Positions 34,958 to 44,246 of a stretch of DNA of 55,674 bases are shown piece after piece. The DNA lies in the NCBI GenBank assembly GCA_025356435.1, contig JANXSY010000197.1, positions 1-55,674 of the forward strand, written 5' to 3'. This DNA comes from Isosphaeraceae bacterium (GTDB lineage Bacteria > Planctomycetota > Planctomycetia > Isosphaerales > Isosphaeraceae). The notes under the pieces were generated by a model, which saw only the letters and a list, made by a program, of their open reading frames with translations, did no database searches and had not been told where the DNA came from. The translations under genes and the position numbers were made by a program. Positions within the stretch are counted from its first letter, which is position 1; every line of letters starts with the position of its first letter.

Positions 34958-36001
34958 TCAAGCCGTGGTCTCGGACGGCTTCGCCAGCCGACGCGAGACC
35001 TCGGCTGCGACGGCCGCCGTGAAGCTCTCGGTGGATTCCTGGCCGCCGAGGTCACGCGTGCGGACGCCCTGGCGGAGCAGGTCGAGCGTCGCGTTCTTGA
35101 CCGCGTGGCCCACGCCGATCTCGCCGAGCTGGTAGAGCATCATCGAGAGCGCGAGGAAAATGGCGGTGGGGTTTGCCAGCCCTTTGCCCGCAATATCGGG
35201 CGCGGTGCCGTGCGCGGCGTCATAGAGGGCGACACGCACGACGGACGAGGCGTCGAACGCGAGGTTCGCGCTGGCCCCGATCCCCAGGCTGCCGGCGAGG
35301 CCGCAGGCCATGTCGGAGAGGAAGTCGCCATATTCGTTGAGCACGAGCACGATCTGGAACTTCTCGGGCACCATGATGAGCTTGCCGAGCAGGGCGTCGA
35401 ACAGCTCGGCGTTGTGCGGCACCTCGGGGAACTGGCTGGCGACCTCTCTGGCCACGCTCTCGAAGAGGCCGTCGGTGGCCTTCTGGATCGTGTATTTTGA
35501 TGCGGTCGTGACGCGCTTGCCGGTCTTGCGGGCCAGGCCGAACGCATAGCGCGCCGCCTCGCGGACCGGGCGGCGCTCGACGATCCGCAGGCTTACCGCG
35601 CCATCGTCGCCGATCATCCGGCCGGGGTCGTCGTAGGTGCCGCCGGTGGCGATCCGGACGATATCAACGTCAAGCTCTCGGCGGAAGTTGGTCGGCACGC
35701 CTGGGATCGTATAAACGGGCCGGTGGATCACCGAGAGGTCGAGCCGACGGCGGAGCACCTGGTTCGGGCTCTCCTCGACGGTTGCCGTCGGGTGCTTGAG
35801 CGCGATCTTGGTTGCCTCGATCGACTCGACCGCCTCGTCGTAGACTGTCTTCTTGTTCGCCCGGCGGTTCTCCAGCGAGAAGTCGATCGACCGGAATTCG
35901 AGTCGGATCGGCAGCGACTCGGCGAGGGCGTGGACGGCCTTTGAGAGCTCTGGGCCGATCCCGTCGCCCAGAAGTTCGGTGACCGGATAAGTAGGTCGCA
36001 T
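34958..36001 (-). CDS. Isocitrate/isopropylmalate dehydrogenase family protein
   Basis: 347 residues from ATG 36001. A beta-decarboxylating dehydrogenase fold is clear: ELLGDGIGPE (9-18), substrate arginines around LRRRLDLSVIHRPVY (83-97), Lys169, NEYGDFLSDMACG with Asp226 and Asp230, and the dinucleotide loop HGTAPDIAGKGLANPTA (264-280). The motif at 116-121 reads RIATGG, closer to isopropylmalate dehydrogenase (RELTGG) than to isocitrate dehydrogenase (RENTEG), whereas SPNQVLR resembles the isocitrate type. Substrate is therefore uncertain: isocitrate, isopropylmalate, homoisocitrate or tartrate. Upstream extension to 36544 lacks conservation. Confidence 0.85.
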   Translation of the reverse strand: MRPTYPVTELLGDGIGPELSKAVHALAESLPIRLEFRSIDFSLENRRANKKTVYDEAVESIEATKIALKHPTATVEESPNQVLRRRLDLSVIHRPVYTIPGVPTNFRRELDVDIVRIATGGTYDDPGRMIGDDGAVSLRIVERRPVREAARYAFGLARKTGKRVTTASKYTIQKATDGLFESVAREVASQFPEVPHNAELFDALLGKLIMVPEKFQIVLVLNEYGDFLSDMACGLAGSLGIGASANLAFDASSVVRVALYDAAHGTAPDIAGKGLANPTAIFLALSMMLYQLGEIGVGHAVKNATLDLLRQGVRTRDLGGQESTESFTAAVAAEVSRRLAKPSETTA

Positions 36002-36347
36002 GCGTTCGGCTCTCTCCCGGCTCGACTCGGCTGATATCGGCGTCGCGACCCGACCGGGGTCGACGCGGCGTGGAGACCTATTGTAAGGGGTCAAGTCGCC
36101 CTGGCCAGAGCCGACTCGGTCGCTGATCTCGCCGCGACCGGGAGACTTCGCCCCGATTTCGCCATCTTCGCGACCGGCGGACTGGCGGGCGATGGAAAGC
36201 GAGGTATAATAGGTTACTTGCCATCTCGCGTTGCGCCTCGATCCTCGCCCGAGTTTCCGATATATAAAGAAGACGGACCGATCCGCGACGCCCCGTGCGA
36301 AAAGGGCCACGCGACTGAGGCCCGCCATCCCGTTCAGGAGAGGTTTC
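36002..36347. promoter_or_regulatory. Divergent intergenic region with a TATAAT box
   Basis: A perfect TATAAT lies at 36205-36210 on the plus strand, but the -35 position has no good match. It could drive the coiled-coil gene 36348-36917 with a leader of about 130 nt. Nothing else was recognised. Confidence 0.3.
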
Positions 36348-36917
36348 ATGTCGACCGCAGGGAAAGTCCTGGCCGTGCTGTCGGTCCTCATGCTGGCCGT
36401 CTGGATCGTCTTGATGTCGGCGGTGACGAAGCTCAATACCGACGCCAACAAGCGGCTCGTTGAGATCAAGGAAGACATCGCCAAGCTCAAGATCGACGTC
36501 GACATCGTCAAGCGGAACGCTGACGAGACGCTCGTGAAGATCAATCAAGAGCAGATCGCCAAAGAGCGGGACATGCGGCTCGTCCGCATCCGGCTCTCGA
36601 CGGCCGAGCGCCAGTTCTCGACCACTCAAGAGAGCCTCACCCGGCATCTGATCCAGCTCAAGAACGCGACCCAGGCCCTTGAAACGGCCAAGCAGGGGCT
36701 GGTCCAGCGTAGTCAAGAGAAGGCCGGGCTGGAGAAGAACAAGGCCGACGAAGAGGCCGTCGTCAAACAGTTCCAGGGCAAAAACGACGAGCTGACCAAC
36801 CAACTTGTCAAGCTCCGGACTGACTTTCAGAAGGCCCTCGCCAAGAACCAGGTCGAGGTGCAGAAACATCTCAAGAGCGGCAAGGCGATGACCCGATCGG
36901 CCTCGTTCGTCCGCTGA
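36348..36917 (+). CDS. Coiled-coil protein with N-terminal membrane helix
   Basis: 189 residues from ATG 36348, preceded by CAGGAGAGG. One membrane helix (VLAVLSVLMLAVWIVLMSAV) is followed by an almost continuous coiled coil rich in Lys, Glu and Gln (LVEIKEDIAKLKIDVDIVKR, then QALETAKQGLVQRSQEK) up to the C-terminus. It is likely an envelope-anchored structural or tethering protein. No enzymatic domain. The next gene starts 69 nt downstream. Confidence 0.7.
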   Translation: MSTAGKVLAVLSVLMLAVWIVLMSAVTKLNTDANKRLVEIKEDIAKLKIDVDIVKRNADETLVKINQEQIAKERDMRLVRIRLSTAERQFSTTQESLTRHLIQLKNATQALETAKQGLVQRSQEKAGLEKNKADEEAVVKQFQGKNDELTNQLVKLRTDFQKALAKNQVEVQKHLKSGKAMTRSASFVR

Positions 36918-36986
36918 TCGCGTCGGATGAAGGAGTTCACAGATCTTCAAGCAGGCCGGACGGAGCACCTTCGTTGAGGAGCAGAC

Positions 36987-37733
36987 ATGGCGACTGGTGA
37001 GCCCGGGCCCGGTTCGGCCAAACGTGCTGGCCCTCCGCCCGTCGGCGAGCGCGACCGACTCGCTAAAGGCGGCCAGGCGTCGACGGGCTGGGTGATCGAG
37101 ACCGAAGTCAGCCCGTTCCACTGCCTCTATCAAGACGCCCTCCACTTCCACTCACAGAGCCGCCTCACCCTCCCGCGCTCCGAGAGCGAGGCCAGCCGAC
37201 TGGCCCGCGCGGCGCTGCTGCTCTATCTCGCCAGCGCTGAGGCTCTGGTCCACCAGGCCGCCGTCGAACTTGGCCACCCCGAGCTGGCCGCAATCGTCGC
37301 CGATTCGGCTCGCCCGCTCCCGCTGCTCGACGTCTGGCGGCTCCTCCCCTCGATCCTGGGCGCGGGCCGACCCGGCCTGATCGACCCCGGCGTCGCCCCC
37401 TGGCCGCAGTTCGCCGAACTGCTCGCCCTTCGCGACTCGTGGGCCTACCCCGGCCCCCCCCTGATGCGGCGGGCCTACTATCGCTCCCCCGCGAAATCAG
37501 CCCCCTACGAGCCATTGCTCCCGCACGAGATTCCTCCCACGCTCCCGCTGACCCCCGACCGGATCAACTTCCCCCGGACCGGACTCCCGCGCGACCCCTA
37601 CGCCCTCCGCCCCAACCACCTCGACACCGCCCGAGGTATCCTCGACGCCGGCATCGAAGCCCTCGACCGCCGCCTCGACGGTGCGCTGACCCTCGATAAT
37701 CGCCACCGGCGCGAGCTGACGCGACTTGTTTGA
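36987..37733 (+). CDS. Hypothetical cytoplasmic protein
   Basis: 248 residues from ATG 36987 with GAGGAG 6 nt upstream. A Gly/Pro-rich N-terminus leads into a helical domain beginning FHCLYQDALHFHSQSRLTLP, with ARAALLLYLASAEALVHQAAVELG, resembling the residue pattern of HEPN/RES-type helical proteins, though no Arg-x4-6-His signature is evident. The C-terminal third is Pro/Arg-rich. Function not recognised. Confidence 0.6.
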   Translation: MATGEPGPGSAKRAGPPPVGERDRLAKGGQASTGWVIETEVSPFHCLYQDALHFHSQSRLTLPRSESEASRLARAALLLYLASAEALVHQAAVELGHPELAAIVADSARPLPLLDVWRLLPSILGAGRPGLIDPGVAPWPQFAELLALRDSWAYPGPPLMRRAYYRSPAKSAPYEPLLPHEIPPTLPLTPDRINFPRTGLPRDPYALRPNHLDTARGILDAGIEALDRRLDGALTLDNRHRRELTRLV

Positions 37734-37940
37734 TATTGTTGACGTCCCCCTGCTTGCAGCCATAGATTGTATTTAGGGGAGAACTCGGGATGCCGTACCC
37801 AATTCGACCCTCTTCGTCGGGGCGAGAAACGGCTCTTCTAAATAGGTATTTATCACGCGTTCGGAATTGATCCGAAGCGACATACTGGATATCAATTCGA
37901 CCCGCGTCACGACGCCAACGGAATCGAGGGTTAGAGCCAA

Positions 37941-38185
37941 ATGGCCGCGACTCAACCCATGCTTCGCATCAAGTACACAGAGAACGAAGTTGTCCGCCTT
38001 CGGAGTGATGCCGAAGAATTGATGGGGCCGATACGTTTCGAGCCAACCTCTCGGAAGCCGAGTCGATGCTAACCCCCGACGACGTGTTCTTCGCGTCCGA
38101 CGAATTGGCCGACCTTCGAGATCGAGCCATCGACGACCATCGTGCGGGACGGACGGAACTCTTTCATGTCAACGGGTGCGACTAA
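37941..38185 (+). pseudogene. Frameshifted antitoxin-like gene
   Basis: The ATG at 37941 starts AATQPMLRIKYTENEVVRLR, then stops at 38070-38072. Skipping one base after EELMG gives a continuing frame (ADTFRANLSEAESMLTPDDV, ...ELADLRDRAIDDHRAGRTEL) to TAA 38183-38185. The restored protein of about 81 residues overlaps the next gene by 20 nt, as in type II toxin-antitoxin operons. Local DNA is less GC-rich than the flanks. A sequencing error is an alternative. Confidence 0.55.
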
Positions 38186-38470
38186 GAGGAATGTCCGCAC
38201 AAAAGAATACATGGAGCAATACAGCCGCCTCCCCGCGAATATCCGGGAATTGGCGGATGATGCTTTCGAGGTGTTCTGCGAGAATCCAGCCCATCCTGCA
38301 TTGCGTCTGCATGAGTTGAACGATAGCCACAAAGCGCGCACCGTAGCGGAAGCAAGTCTGTCTCTGTCAATCGCCGTTATCGGGACATTTACGTCGAAGA
38401 TGAAGGAGACAACGTAGGATATTGGATAGAAACTCATTCTGATAATAATACATTTGTGGATGGTAGCTGA
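38166..38470 (+). pseudogene. Frameshifted RelE/HigB-like toxin gene
   Basis: ATG 38166 starts a RelE/ParE-superfamily toxin: YMEQYSRLPANIRELADDAF, then NPAHPALRLHELNDSHKAR. The frame ends without the toxin C-terminus. In another frame, right after KAR, come HRSGSKSVSVNRRYRDIYVE and NVGYWIETHSDNNTFV, the typical final strands, ending at TGA 38468-38470. One frameshift near 38340 thus breaks the gene. Together with the broken antitoxin this is an inactivated toxin-antitoxin locus. Confidence 0.65.
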
Positions 38471-38582
38471 CGCAAGCACATGGATTTTATCGTCGAGTTG
38501 TTATCAGTTGCGAATAAATTTGATCTAGCGAATGGCTTTCCGTCTGCCTCGGGCAATCGATGTCCCGCGATTTGCGGAAGCG

Positions 38583-38629
38583 AAACGACGACGGGGCGCG
38601 GACCTGATGGCCCCGCCCCGTCGTCGTTT
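38583..38629 (-). terminator. Strong terminator after the Gfo/Idh/MocA gene
   Basis: A perfect 16-bp stem, AAACGACGACGGGGCG with CGCCCCGTCGTCGTTT, lies 30 nt past the minus-strand stop at 38659. Its 3' flank on the minus strand carries TTTCGCTT. It may also act on plus-strand reads from the broken toxin region. Confidence 0.8.
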
Positions 38630-38658
38630 GATCTTCAAAAGACTTGTCTGACCCTGGA

Positions 38659-40029
38659 TCAGAATTCGCGGTCGCGGTTCAGGCCTGGCTGCGGGGTCGG
38701 GTAGCGGCCGGTGGTCTTGCTGATCTGGAGCGGGGCGGGGCTGGTCGCGGTCAGCTTGTCGACCATCGGGGCGAACTCGTGGGTCGAGTTCAAGATATCG
38801 TCGTAGGTGACGAGCTGACCGGTGTGGGCGGCCATCCGGCCCATTGAGGTGACAAGGCTGGCCTCGGCACCGCGCTTGACTTCGTTGTAGACCTTGTCTT
38901 TGCGGATCGCGTTAAGCAAGTGGTCCCACTCGAGCTGGTAGGGGTTCTGCTCGGGCTGCGGAAAGGCCCAGACCTGCTCGCTCTTGATAAACTTCTGGCC
39001 CTTGTAGATCTTGCAGCGAGCCGGGCTGTGCGAGTTCGACGAGATCACCGCCGAACCCTTGGTGCCGTGGACGTAGCTGGCGAACTCCTGGTTGCAGCCG
39101 GGGACGTTGCGGCCTTCGACGAACATCTTCGCGCCGTCGTCGAACGTGTATTCAACCGAGTAGCTGTCGAAGTTCTGGTCGATGTTGTCGTTGCGGAAGT
39201 GTCGGCCACCGGAGGCCTGGGCCTTGACCGGCCAGGCGTCTTTCATCCAGCAACATTCGTCGATGTTGTGGATAAGGAAGTCGCTGTAGCAGCCGCCGCT
39301 CGCCCAGAGGAAGCCGTGGAACTTGCGGATCTGGTAGTCGAGTTCGCTGATGTTGGCGGGGCGGGGGCCGGTGAGGGCCGTGCCGACGGGGCCGGTCTGG
39401 CGATAGGCGCGAAGCATGAGCACTTCGCCGATCTCGCCCCCTTTGATTCGCTTGAACAGCTCCTCACGCGCCTCGCAGTGGCGGCACATCAGGCCGACGC
39501 CGACCTTGAGGCCCTTCTTCGCGGCCTCGAGGCCAAGGGCGAACATCTTCCTCGTGGTTGGGCCGTCGACTGTGACCGGCTTCTCCATGAAGACGTTGAG
39601 GCCCTTCTGGATCGCGTAGCTGAAGTGGACCCAGCGGAAGGCGGGCGGGGTCGCCAGAATCACGATGTCGCCGGGCTTGAGGCAGTCCATCGCCTTCTGG
39701 TAGGCGTCGAAGCCGACGAACTGATGTTCCTTCGGGATCTCGATATTCTTCAGGTTCTGCGCCTTCAACTCGCTGTAGCTGTCGTCAAGGCGATCCTTGA
39801 ACGTGTCGGCCATCGCGATGAGCTTGATCGGCCCGCCGGTGGTCGACATCGCGTTGACGGCCGCGCCGGTGCCTCGCCCGCCGCAGCCGACGAGCGCCAC
39901 CTGGATCGTGTTGCTCTCGCCCGCGTGGACCGAAGGGATCGACACCCCGGCCAGCGCTGAGACGCCGGCCACCGTGGCACTTGCCTTCAAGAAATCCCGA
40001 CGCGACGCGCTCTCCTTGGGCTCGGTCAT
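38659..40029 (-). CDS. Tat-exported Gfo/Idh/MocA family oxidoreductase
   Basis: 456 residues from ATG 40029, chosen because AGAGGA lies 9 nt upstream. A twin-arginine signal SRRDFLKASATVAGVSALAG indicates folded export with bound NAD(P). The Rossmann fold begins VALVGCGGRGTGAAVN; the EKPV motif appears as NVFMEKPVTVDG with the conserved Lys, and the C-terminal domain includes HNIDECCWMKDAWPVKA. It probably oxidises or reduces a sugar or polyol in the periplasm-like space. Such exported members are highly expanded in planctomycetes. Single gene with its own terminator. Confidence 0.9.
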   Translation of the reverse strand: MTEPKESASRRDFLKASATVAGVSALAGVSIPSVHAGESNTIQVALVGCGGRGTGAAVNAMSTTGGPIKLIAMADTFKDRLDDSYSELKAQNLKNIEIPKEHQFVGFDAYQKAMDCLKPGDIVILATPPAFRWVHFSYAIQKGLNVFMEKPVTVDGPTTRKMFALGLEAAKKGLKVGVGLMCRHCEAREELFKRIKGGEIGEVLMLRAYRQTGPVGTALTGPRPANISELDYQIRKFHGFLWASGGCYSDFLIHNIDECCWMKDAWPVKAQASGGRHFRNDNIDQNFDSYSVEYTFDDGAKMFVEGRNVPGCNQEFASYVHGTKGSAVISSNSHSPARCKIYKGQKFIKSEQVWAFPQPEQNPYQLEWDHLLNAIRKDKVYNEVKRGAEASLVTSMGRMAAHTGQLVTYDDILNSTHEFAPMVDKLTATSPAPLQISKTTGRYPTPQPGLNRDREF

Positions 40030-40381
40030 GGTGATCATTCCTCTGGCTGGTGGCGGGATGGTGGCGAGGAGCTATCGTGGGACCGACGCAGGGTCACGGA
40101 CCGATCCGGGATTTTGTGGCCGGGTCGACCTCGGGACGAAAGGCGGGGCGGCCGCAGCGACCGTGTTAAACTCTAGCAGAACATTCATCATAGCCGACGC
40201 CTCGGTCGACGCAAGTAGGTTGGTTTTTGGAGCCCTGTCGGACACAGCATGTTGAGTTGCCCGATTTGCCGCCGGGGCGACTCCGGCCGTTTTTCACTGG
40301 CAACCCTACGCCGCCTACCCGAAGATGGCTGCCATCTCTTGATGGTGTGTGTCAGATCAAACCGGCGTGGGGTGTGCGACG
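40030..40381. other. Divergent intergenic region upstream of fbp
   Basis: About 350 nt between divergent genes. It contains a minor open frame from ATG 40249 with an MLSCPIC start, judged doubtful. No convincing promoter pair was identified. A GTG at 40349 would extend the FBPase frame by 11 codons. Confidence 0.4.
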
Positions 40382-42334
40382 ATGAACTCGGTCGAGAACC
40401 AGAACCTTCAGGCGGTTGATCGCGACCTTGCCGTCCTCCGGCCGCTTGCCCGGCAATATCCGAGCCTCGACGCGGTGCTCGCAGAGGTCGCGCGGCTCTC
40501 GGCCGAGCTGACGCTGCCGAAGGAGACGACCCACGTCATCAGCGACGTCCACGGCGATGACGTCAAACTTCGTCATGTCATCAACAATGCCTCGGGTGCG
40601 ATCCGGCCGCTCGTTGATGGGATGTTCGCCGAGCGCCGGTCGCCCGACGAAATCCGCGAGCTGCTCACCTTGATCTTCTATCCCAAGGAGACCCTGGAGC
40701 AGGTTGAGCCCAAGCTCCACAGCCTCGTTGACAAGCGAGCGTTCGCGCGACGCGTCCTGACTGACCTCTTCGAGATCGTCCGCACGCTCGCGAGGCGTCG
40801 GAGCCTGGCGCAGGCCACGAAGGTCTTCCCGCCCGAATACGCCGCGCTGCTCAACGAGTTGCTCCACGAACCGATCAGTGGGCGCGGTCCCGAATATGTC
40901 GATGGCATTATTGATGCTCTCGTCCGGCACGATCGCGTGCTCCACGTCGTCCGAATCACGGTCCGCGTGCTCCGCAACCTGGCGATCGACGAACTGGTGC
41001 TGGCCGGGGATTGCTGGGACCGGGGCGCGCGTGGGGATCGCGTGGTCGACACCTTGATGCACCTGCCAAACGTCTCGTTCATCTGGGGAAACCACGACGC
41101 CGCGTGGCTTGGGGCCTGCCTCGGGTCTCGGGCGTTGATCTGCCATGTGTTGCGGATCTCGTGCCGCTATCGAAGGCTCTCGCAGCTCGAAGAGGGCTAC
41201 GGGATCACACTTCAGCCGCTCGAACATCTCGTCCGGTCAGCCTACGCCGATGACCCCGCCGAGTGTTACACGGTGAAGGGGATCGGCCTCCGCGTGCCCC
41301 TCGACATGGCCCGGCTTCAGAAGGCCACGGCCGTCATGCAGTTCAAGCTTGAAGGCCAGCTCATGGCCCGCAACCCCGAGTTCGACCTCGAACACCGCCG
41401 GTTGCTCCACCATATCGACTACAAGGCCGGTAAGATCACGATCGACGGCGCAACCTATCCACTCCGCGACACCCACTTCCCGACGATCGACCCGGCCGAC
41501 CCCTATGCCCTCTCCGCCGACGAGAGCGTCTGCCTCGAACGGCTCCGTAAGTCGTTCCTATCGAGTCAGAAGCTCTGGGAACAGATGCGGTTCCTCGTCA
41601 CGCGCGGCTCGATGTCGCTCAAGCGTGACAATAACTTAATCTTTCACGGCTGCATGCCCGTCGATGAAAAAGGCGAATTCCTGCCGATGTCTGTTGACGG
41701 CCTGCCGTATACCGGCCGCGAGCTGTTCGAGGCGATCGAGACGGTGATCTCACGAGCCCTGGACAATCCCAGTGAGAGAGACCGCGACCTGATGTGGTAT
41801 CTCTGGTGCGGCCCGCGCTCGCCCCTCTTCGGCAAGGACAGGATTACCACGCTTGAAAACGACCTCGTCGCCGACAAGACGACACAGCACGAGACCAAGA
41901 ACCCATACTTCACGCTGATCCACGAAGCCTGGTTCTGCGAGAAGGTGCTTGCTGAGTTTGATGTCGATACGAATGTCGGCCTGATCGTGAACGGGCACGT
42001 CCCGGTGAAGCTCGAACAGGGCGAGTCGCCGATGAAGCGAAGCGGTAAGGCGATCACGATCGACGGCGCGTTCTCCTCGGCCTACGGCGACCACGGCTAT
42101 ACCCTGATCCTCGAACCTGATCGCACGTTGCTTGCCACGCACCACCATTTCGAGTCGGTCGAGGCCGCTGTCCGAGACGGTGTCGACATCATCCCCAGCC
42201 TCGCCGAAGTCCGCCACTGGCCGACCCCGCGCCGGGTCGGCGACACCGAGCGCGGGGCGATGATCCGAAGCGAGATCGACCTCCTCGAACGCCTCGCCCA
42301 CGCCTATCGACTGAACAAGATTCGCCCGAGCTAA
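40382..42334 (+). CDS. fbp: Class III fructose-1,6-bisphosphatase
   Basis: About 650 residues, matching the large Firmicute-type class III enzyme (usually 640-670). It hydrolyses fructose-1,6-bisphosphate to fructose-6-phosphate in gluconeogenesis. Metallophosphatase motifs are clear: HVISDVHGDDVKLRHV, LVLAGDCWDRGARGDRVV, FIWGNHDAAWLGA, and later HGCMPVDEKGEF and LIVNGHVPVKLEQGESP. Start taken at ATG 40382. The phosphofructokinase that makes the opposite reaction lies 3 kb downstream at 45471. No operon partners. Confidence 0.93.
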   Translation: MNSVENQNLQAVDRDLAVLRPLARQYPSLDAVLAEVARLSAELTLPKETTHVISDVHGDDVKLRHVINNASGAIRPLVDGMFAERRSPDEIRELLTLIFYPKETLEQVEPKLHSLVDKRAFARRVLTDLFEIVRTLARRRSLAQATKVFPPEYAALLNELLHEPISGRGPEYVDGIIDALVRHDRVLHVVRITVRVLRNLAIDELVLAGDCWDRGARGDRVVDTLMHLPNVSFIWGNHDAAWLGACLGSRALICHVLRISCRYRRLSQLEEGYGITLQPLEHLVRSAYADDPAECYTVKGIGLRVPLDMARLQKATAVMQFKLEGQLMARNPEFDLEHRRLLHHIDYKAGKITIDGATYPLRDTHFPTIDPADPYALSADESVCLERLRKSFLSSQKLWEQMRFLVTRGSMSLKRDNNLIFHGCMPVDEKGEFLPMSVDGLPYTGRELFEAIETVISRALDNPSERDRDLMWYLWCGPRSPLFGKDRITTLENDLVADKTTQHETKNPYFTLIHEAWFCEKVLAEFDVDTNVGLIVNGHVPVKLEQGESPMKRSGKAITIDGAFSSAYGDHGYTLILEPDRTLLATHHHFESVEAAVRDGVDIIPSLAEVRHWPTPRRVGDTERGAMIRSEIDLLERLAHAYRLNKIRPS

Positions 42335-42503
42335 GGGACAGGAGTTGGATCAGAAACGTGGTCCCGTGGACGGGATCTCTGCCCGCCAGGTTCGGCGTCG
42401 CCACTTGGAGACGTTGTCAAAGAAGCTGGCGTTCTTCGGCATCCCTATTGCCAAAATATTGGCGAATAGGAGTTCTTGTCCCGTTTCTCTCTTGCTGCGC
42501 CCC

Positions 42504-44246
42504 CTATGCCTCCGTCTCCTCGAATTCCTGCTCGGCGTCTTCGAAGTCGTCTGGTTCAAAAGCGAAGGTTGCCTGATCCTCCAGCCATTTCTTTCTGACG
42601 CTGGCGTTCGAGCGCATCGCCTCTTCAATCAACTGCGTCTCGCGATATTGGCTTGCCTCATATTCCAAGGTCCACACGCAGTCAACGCCAAGTTCGTCGA
42701 TGGCCTCTCTGAGTTCGCTCATGCTGACTTTGAAGAACTCTTTTCGCTTATTGACCTTGTTGAGCTGCTTCTCGACAAATCGCCTGTGGAGTGACGTTTC
42801 CAGTGCGGGGGCGTCTTCAGACTTTAACAAGGCATGTACATCGAAGGGAAAGGGTACGCTTGCATCGCCGAGTTCGCGCACGCGTTCGGTAGGATCGATC
42901 CGTCTAGTCAGGCCAATTTTGTACACGTTCTCGCCGAACGATCCGAGGTTGGAGATGATGTAGACATGGCCTTGCTTCGTTTGCTGGGCCATCGATATCG
43001 CTTTTCTTCCCTTCTCCTCGGCTTCGGCGAGCTTGACGTTCAACTCCTGCAACTGGGTTTCGAGCCGGGCCTTTTCCACCTCGCTCGCTTCTTCGAACTG
43101 TTTCCTGATTTTTGCAATGGCCTTGTTCACAAGTTCTTCCTCGCGCTCGGCCTGGTTGATCGCCTTTTCGATTTCCTTCTTGGCCCGGTGCTCCTCCCTA
43201 ATCTGTTCTTTGATCGCCCGTTGCTCCTCGCGGGATTTTTCCTTGAGCTTCAAGACGGCCACGCCCCATTTGACCTCGTCGAGCCGGGAGTCCAGGTAAT
43301 CATCCTCGATGCGGGCATTTTTGTAGACCTCGCCGTCCCGGTTGACCATGGCGAAAGCATCTTTGATCTCTTGGATCAGTTTGCCCTGATTACCAGGCTT
43401 CAATCGCGATAAGACCGTATCGACTTTGCCGTTGAATGTGCTGAGCACGAACTTGATGGCGTGGTCTCTCTTCCATCCTTCGGGATAACCGCAGGTCGCG
43501 GCCGTATTGTTCTCCAGCAATCGCTTGGCTCTGTCTCTAGCCAACTTCAGCCGTGACCCGGCGTTGTGGAACCCGAATTCCCCGGCTAATTCATCGAGGA
43601 CATGAGTTGCCGGGACGACATAAATGCCTTCGTACTTTTCAATTCGGTTCTGAAAAGCCTGTGCGGCGGCTTCGTAATCTCGGAGTTTTCCTTTGGCCTC
43701 ATACGCTTCCCCGGCGATCTCTATGGCCCGCTTGTCCGCTTTCTGCCTGATCTCAAAAGCGTAATTCAGAGCCTGCGAGAGGGCTAGTTCGGTCTTTTCT
43801 CGCTTTTCTTTCGCGTCCTTCCTGGCTTTCGATGCGAGTTCCTTGGCCTCTGCCTGGGCTTCCTCAAGGGCACTTTGTGACCTCTGCTTTGCTACCCTCA
43901 CCGCTTCGACCGCTTCCAACCGTAAAGCCTCGGCCTCGGCCCGAAGCCGCTTACTCTGTTCCTGCCCCTCCGCCCGTGCGTGCGAAAGGATCTCGTCCGC
44001 CCTTTTCTGGGCCTCGTTCAGCTTGGCCTCAGTATCCGCCTTCGTTTTCCTAGCCCGTTCGACGATGTCGGGTATGTGACTGAACTTCTCCAGTTTAGCC
44101 AGATCTTGGGCGTACGCATCCTCTTTGACTCGCCAGGTGTCCATCGTCGCCCGGAGCTGAGCAGAGAATTCACGGGACCTGAGAAAGTAGAAGAGAGCGG
44201 CAGCAAATAGACCGAGATACATCAATCCGAGAATTAGGTAGAGCAT
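42504..44246 (-). CDS. DUF4041 / T5orf172 (GIY-YIG) protein with membrane anchor and coiled coils
   Basis: 580 residues. N-terminal membrane helix (MLYLILGLMYLGLFAAALFY), a long coiled coil (about 45-180) rich in Ala, Glu and Lys, a DUF4041-like middle (YEGIYVVPATHVLDELAGEF, then IKFVLSTFNGKVDTVLSRLK), a second coiled coil (about 325-425) and a GIY-YIG-type T5orf172/MUG113 domain: GHVYIISNLGSFGENVYKIG, then RRIDPTERVRELG and a distal ALETSLHRRF. The domain pair is known from phages and mobile DNA and is predicted to be a nuclease; the anchor suggests action at the membrane. Surroundings are AT-richer than average, hinting at acquisition. Confidence 0.8.
   Translation of the reverse strand: MLYLILGLMYLGLFAAALFYFLRSREFSAQLRATMDTWRVKEDAYAQDLAKLEKFSHIPDIVERARKTKADTEAKLNEAQKRADEILSHARAEGQEQSKRLRAEAEALRLEAVEAVRVAKQRSQSALEEAQAEAKELASKARKDAKEKREKTELALSQALNYAFEIRQKADKRAIEIAGEAYEAKGKLRDYEAAAQAFQNRIEKYEGIYVVPATHVLDELAGEFGFHNAGSRLKLARDRAKRLLENNTAATCGYPEGWKRDHAIKFVLSTFNGKVDTVLSRLKPGNQGKLIQEIKDAFAMVNRDGEVYKNARIEDDYLDSRLDEVKWGVAVLKLKEKSREEQRAIKEQIREEHRAKKEIEKAINQAEREEELVNKAIAKIRKQFEEASEVEKARLETQLQELNVKLAEAEEKGRKAISMAQQTKQGHVYIISNLGSFGENVYKIGLTRRIDPTERVRELGDASVPFPFDVHALLKSEDAPALETSLHRRFVEKQLNKVNKRKEFFKVSMSELREAIDELGVDCVWTLEYEASQYRETQLIEEAMRSNASVRKKWLEDQATFAFEPDDFEDAEQEFEETEA

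Noticed and set aside
40249-40425. Short plus-strand ORF with an MLSCPIC start upstream of fbp
   Set aside because: Only one CxxC knuckle, it overlaps the fbp start in another frame, and no Shine-Dalgarno; most likely chance.
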